Of a stretch of 15,147 nucleotides of DNA, positions 12,682-15,147 are shown in pieces. The notes beneath the pieces were generated by a model, which was not told the origin of the DNA, searched no databases, and saw only the letters and a list, made by a program, of their open reading frames with translations. The stretch covers positions 1 through 15,147 of the forward strand of contig JAITLF010000132.1 in the NCBI GenBank assembly GCA_031278025.1, written 5' to 3'. A program made the translations under genes and the position numbers. How positions within the stretch are numbered: position 1 is the stretch's first letter; the number at the start of each line of letters is the position of its first letter. This stretch comes from Treponema sp. (GTDB lineage Bacteria > Spirochaetota > Spirochaetia > Treponematales > Breznakiellaceae).

Positions 12682-13680
12682 TTACGCTTGTCCGGCAGAA
12701 CCCAGGACGTTGGCGTTTTTGTGGGCGTACATCTTTTTGAGTTCGTCCCGGGCAGGGCCAAGGTATTTGCGGGGGTCAAATTCTTCCGGCTTTTCAGCAA
12801 AAACCTTGCGGATTATGGCGGTCATGGCTAGGCGGCCGTCGGAATCAATGTTGATCTTGCAAACCGCGCTTTTGGCGGCCCGGCGAAGCTGCTCTTCGGG
12901 GATGCCTACGGAATCCTTCAGTTTGCCGCCGAACTGCTCAATTATCTTGACGTATTCGATAGGCACCGATGAGGAGCCGTGCAGGACGATGGGGAAACCG
13001 GGGATGCGCTTTTCGATTTCTTCAAGGATGTCGAACCGCAGGGGAGGGGGAATAAGGATGCCGTTGACGTCCCTGGCGCACTGTTCGGGCTTGAATTTGG
13101 TACGCCCATGGCTGGTACCTATGGAGATAGCCAGGGAGTCCACCCCGGTTTTCTTTACAAAGTCTTCAACATCATCGGGCTGGGTATAGTGGCTGTGTTC
13201 AGAGGAGACATCGTCTTCAACCCCCGCCAGGACCCCCAGTTCTCCTTCCACCGTCACGTAATCCTTCCGGGAATGGGCGAATTCGCAGACCTTTTTGGTC
13301 AAAGCCGCATTTTCGTCATACGGCAGATGGGAACCGTCGATCATGACCGACGAAAATCCGGTCTCAATACAATCCTTACAAAGTTCAAAACTATCCCCGT
13401 GGTCCAGGTGCAACACGATAGGAATATCGCAGCCCAGTTCGCGGGCGTATTCTACCGCGCCCCGTGCCATGTTTTTCAGCAGATTCTGGTTGGCATATTT
13501 CCGGGCGCCCGAGGAGACCTGAAGGATCACCGGTGATTTTGTTTCCACGCAAGCCTGTATGATGGCCTGTAACTGTTCCATATTGTTGAAGTTATACGCC
13601 GGCAACGCATAACCGCCGCTTACCGCTTTTTTGAACAATTCAACGGTATTGACCAACCCTAATTCTCTATAACTGGTCAT
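12682..13680 (-). CDS. fba: Class II fructose-bisphosphate aldolase
   Basis: 332 residues. It cleaves fructose 1,6-bisphosphate to dihydroxyacetone phosphate and glyceraldehyde 3-phosphate in glycolysis, in the cytoplasm, using a divalent metal, usually zinc. Visible family marks are HLDHGDSFE with catalytic D93 and metal ligand H94, VEGELG near 145-149, SIGTSHG with H191, and VLHGSSSVP with H234. The phosphate-binding part NIDSDGRLAMT follows. The start at 13680 is set by AAGGAG seven bases upstream; the frame runs on to 13776 but that part covers the promoter. The length and the KYLGPARDELKKM end fit the spirochaete and plant-pathogen type of this enzyme. It stands alone, between a strong promoter and a terminator-like hairpin. 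Confidence 0.97.
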   Translation of the reverse strand: MTSYRELGLVNTVELFKKAVSGGYALPAYNFNNMEQLQAIIQACVETKSPVILQVSSGARKYANQNLLKNMARGAVEYARELGCDIPIVLHLDHGDSFELCKDCIETGFSSVMIDGSHLPYDENAALTKKVCEFAHSRKDYVTVEGELGVLAGVEDDVSSEHSHYTQPDDVEDFVKKTGVDSLAISIGTSHGRTKFKPEQCARDVNGILIPPPLRFDILEEIEKRIPGFPIVLHGSSSVPIEYVKIIEQFGGKLKDSVGIPEEQLRRAAKSAVCKINIDSDGRLAMTAIIRKVFAEKPEEFDPRKYLGPARDELKKMYAHKNANVLGSAGQA

Positions 13681-13737
13681 ATAACGCTCCTTAATATTTA
13701 CACAGACTGAGTTTCCCCTAACCGGGGCCTTGATTTT

Positions 13738-13766
13738 ATAGTATGGTAGGAACCGGCCTTGGTCAA
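13738..13766 (-). promoter_or_regulatory. Sigma-70 promoter of the aldolase gene
   Basis: On the minus strand TTGACC (13761-13766), a 17-base spacer, then TACTAT (13738-13743). This is close to the vegetative consensus, with optimal spacing, about 58 bases upstream of the ATG. It fits a constitutive glycolytic gene. Confidence 0.8.
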
Positions 13767-13811
13767 GGACACGCATAGACAGAGCTTAGCCGGGGGCATA
13801 CAATAAGCCCG

Positions 13812-14750
13812 ATGATCCGGAAAGGAAAAAGTAAAAAAACCCTATTGTTTTTGATGGGTATTCCTATTTTTATAATAGGAGCAGGAACGATGTTTTTCTT
13901 CCGACCCCCGGTGTTGCTGGTTACCGACCTTGCGTATGATCAGCTCTACGGGAAGGTTCGGGGCATGAAAACACAGGTCGAAACTTCCATCAGGCTTTTT
14001 CGACGGGTAAAACCCGTTAGAATCGCCGAAAACGCCGGAACCGATGTGGCGGTTTTCGCGGTGGCCTCCGCATCGGAACGGCCCTACTGTGTGTTGTTCC
14101 CTTACCGGTATTACCGGGAAGCCGAACAGTACATTCAGCATTATCCCGGCGTTCCGGCGGCGCTCCTCTTGGGGCGGATAGGGGGAAGCTCGATGGGTAC
14201 GAACCTTCTCGGCATCAGGACTGATACTGTAGGGGATTACTTTAAGATAGGTAGGGCGGCGGCGGCTTTTGCCAGGAATCAAAGTGGCGGGAAGGAGGAC
14301 GGAGGGGAGGGGCGGCAGCCGGGGGAAATCCTGTTCCTTAGGGACGACATGGTCTCTCTGGAGGATTGGGAAGCCTTTAACCAGGGACTTAAAGCCGAAG
14401 ACTACCATTTGGTCCCCTTTGATGTGAGGAGTGGGGATGATTATGTTGTTCCCGCTACGGTTGCCTGTGTGGTATTGACCGGCGTGGCGGAACCCTTTCT
14501 CGGCCAGAATCTGACTTTACCGGTAATTCTGGTTTCATGGCTGGATCCCGCCGTAACGAACAGCACGGTTAAGGTTGTCTTTGACGATTCGCCCTGGGCG
14601 CAGGTTGTTCCGGCGGCGACCATGGCGGTGGGGGAACGGGAAAAAGTGGATATTCCCTCGAAAGCGCTGGTTTTGGAGAAAAGAATCGCGGGACAGGAGT
14701 TCCTGCGAGAGATTAAGCGCATAATTCGACAAAAGAATCCGGATTTGTAA
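13812..14750 (+). CDS. Membrane-anchored periplasmic protein, unknown function
   Basis: 312 residues: a basic start (MIRKGKSKK), one membrane span (LLFLMGIPIFIIGAGTMFFF), then a soluble part. The soluble part has alternating strands and helices in the style of a periplasmic-binding or sugar-binding fold: PPVLLVTDLAYDQLYG, then TDVAVFAVAS, then PGVPAALLLGRIGG, then GEILFLRDDMVSLEDWEAFN, then ACVVLTGVAEPFLGQ, then LPVILVSWLDPAV. The repeated beta-strand then loop layout, with a D-rich early loop, recalls type 1 binding proteins, but this is only a fold-level guess. No good ribosome-binding site precedes the ATG at 13812. It is divergent from the aldolase gene, 131 bases apart. Role unknown. Confidence 0.75.
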   Translation: MIRKGKSKKTLLFLMGIPIFIIGAGTMFFFRPPVLLVTDLAYDQLYGKVRGMKTQVETSIRLFRRVKPVRIAENAGTDVAVFAVASASERPYCVLFPYRYYREAEQYIQHYPGVPAALLLGRIGGSSMGTNLLGIRTDTVGDYFKIGRAAAAFARNQSGGKEDGGEGRQPGEILFLRDDMVSLEDWEAFNQGLKAEDYHLVPFDVRSGDDYVVPATVACVVLTGVAEPFLGQNLTLPVILVSWLDPAVTNSTVKVVFDDSPWAQVVPAATMAVGEREKVDIPSKALVLEKRIAGQEFLREIKRIIRQKNPDL

Positions 14751-14808
14751 TATTGATGTAAACGCCATCAGGAATTCAAAGTATCAAAAACTATGCTAAA
14801 ATAGGAGT

Positions 14809-15147
14809 ATGGGCGGGGAACTCTTTAAACAATTGATAGACAATTTTGGACGGATGAGCGGGCAGATACCGGACAACGAGGCTGTCGAAAAAGTGTTTCG
14901 GAAGGGTTTAAGACACTATATATAGCGTATCAATTACCTTTAACACACCATATATAGTAATTTTTGCCTATTGACGGATTAATTCGACAGTCTCAACAGG
15001 CGGCCCGGGCACAATGAGCGCTACCGGATAGCCGACATTGTGAAAAGCGCCTTCGGTGTGTTTTTCTTTCAACACCGGTCACTGTTGGATTACCAGCGGA
15101 AGATGAAGGAGAAACGGGGACGGAACAATCTGGAGACGGTGTTTGGG
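14809..15147 (+). pseudogene. Transposase gene fragment, interrupted and cut by the window edge
   Basis: The first 23 codons (MGGELFKQLIDNFGRMSGQI then PDN) run to 14877. The frame then enters a 117-bp insertion and stops. After the insertion the same frame resumes at 14998 with RRPGHNERYRIADIVKSAFG, then VFFFQHRSLLDYQRKMKEKR and GRNNLETVFG to the last base. The joined sequence resembles the N-terminus of IS4-like DDE transposases, which begin with a 'PDHR..Y.LADVLKSGFAMFSLK.PSLL.F' pattern. AGGAG lies unusually close to the ATG; a -10-like TATGCTAAAAT precedes it. The catalytic domain lies beyond the window. Confidence 0.75.
14878..14994. mobile_element. 117-bp MITE with 3-bp target duplication
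   Basis: The terminal inverted repeats are GAGGCTGTCGAA (14878-14889) and TTCGACAGTCTC (14983-14994), 11 of 12 matching. The target AAC is duplicated at 14875-14877 and 14995-14997. The interior is AT-rich and carries an inner pair ACTATATAT (14915-14923) and ATATATAGT (14950-14958). It encodes nothing. It must be mobilised by a transposase encoded elsewhere. Confidence 0.85.

Noticed and set aside
12979..13536. 185-residue frame opposite the aldolase gene
   Set aside because: Antisense shadow of a complete, well-conserved enzyme.
13842..14408. 188-residue minus-strand frame opposite the membrane-anchored protein
   Set aside because: No start signal, and the plus strand gives a coherent anchored protein with regular secondary structure.

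Overview
The window looks like chromosomal DNA of a fairly GC-rich spirochaete, most probably a gut treponeme. The basis is a 332-residue class II fructose-bisphosphate aldolase, a decayed surface protein with InlB-type repeats and a beta-helix of the 'GGxVYVxSG' kind that I associate with insect-gut treponemes, and very many short palindromic repeats between genes. The taxonomy is inferred from family knowledge and was not checked by any search.

Positions 149-7867 hold one compact minus-strand operon of six genes, in transcription order: periplasmic adaptor lipoprotein, ABC ATPase, MacB/FtsX-type permease, TolC-like outer-membrane channel, membrane sensor histidine kinase, NtrC-type sigma-54 response regulator. 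Genes are separated by at most 18 bases or overlap, so this is a tripartite export pump with its own two-component system. Upstream, the 142-base gap to a divergent gene for a small secreted protein (8010-8438) holds two oppositely facing sigma-54 promoter matches (GG-N10-GC). Their -24 ends form a perfect 9-bp inverted repeat. The simplest reading is that the operon's own sigma-54 activator drives both the pump and the secreted protein; this is the most coherent system in the window.

Positions 8439-10700 are patchy: a dense cluster of palindromic elements, a small heavy-metal-binding (HMA) protein on the minus strand, a secreted beta-barrel-like protein, and a multi-span membrane protein. 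Copies of a short dispersed repeat (core GCAACAGGCT) punctuate the gaps.

Positions 10661-12628 look like an accessory segment bounded by direct copies of a 22-bp repeat. It contains a decayed coding tail, a REP-like palindrome, an orphan 147-residue protein of lower GC, and a badly decayed InlB/beta-helix adhesin. An inverted-repeat-bounded block of about 294 bp splits that adhesin.

Positions 12645-14750 return to ordinary chromosome: class II aldolase with a good promoter and a terminator-like hairpin, and a divergent membrane-anchored protein of unknown role. From 14809 to the window edge lies the start of a transposase gene, broken by a 117-bp miniature inverted-repeat element with an exact 3-bp target duplication. 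Removing the element restores the reading frame.
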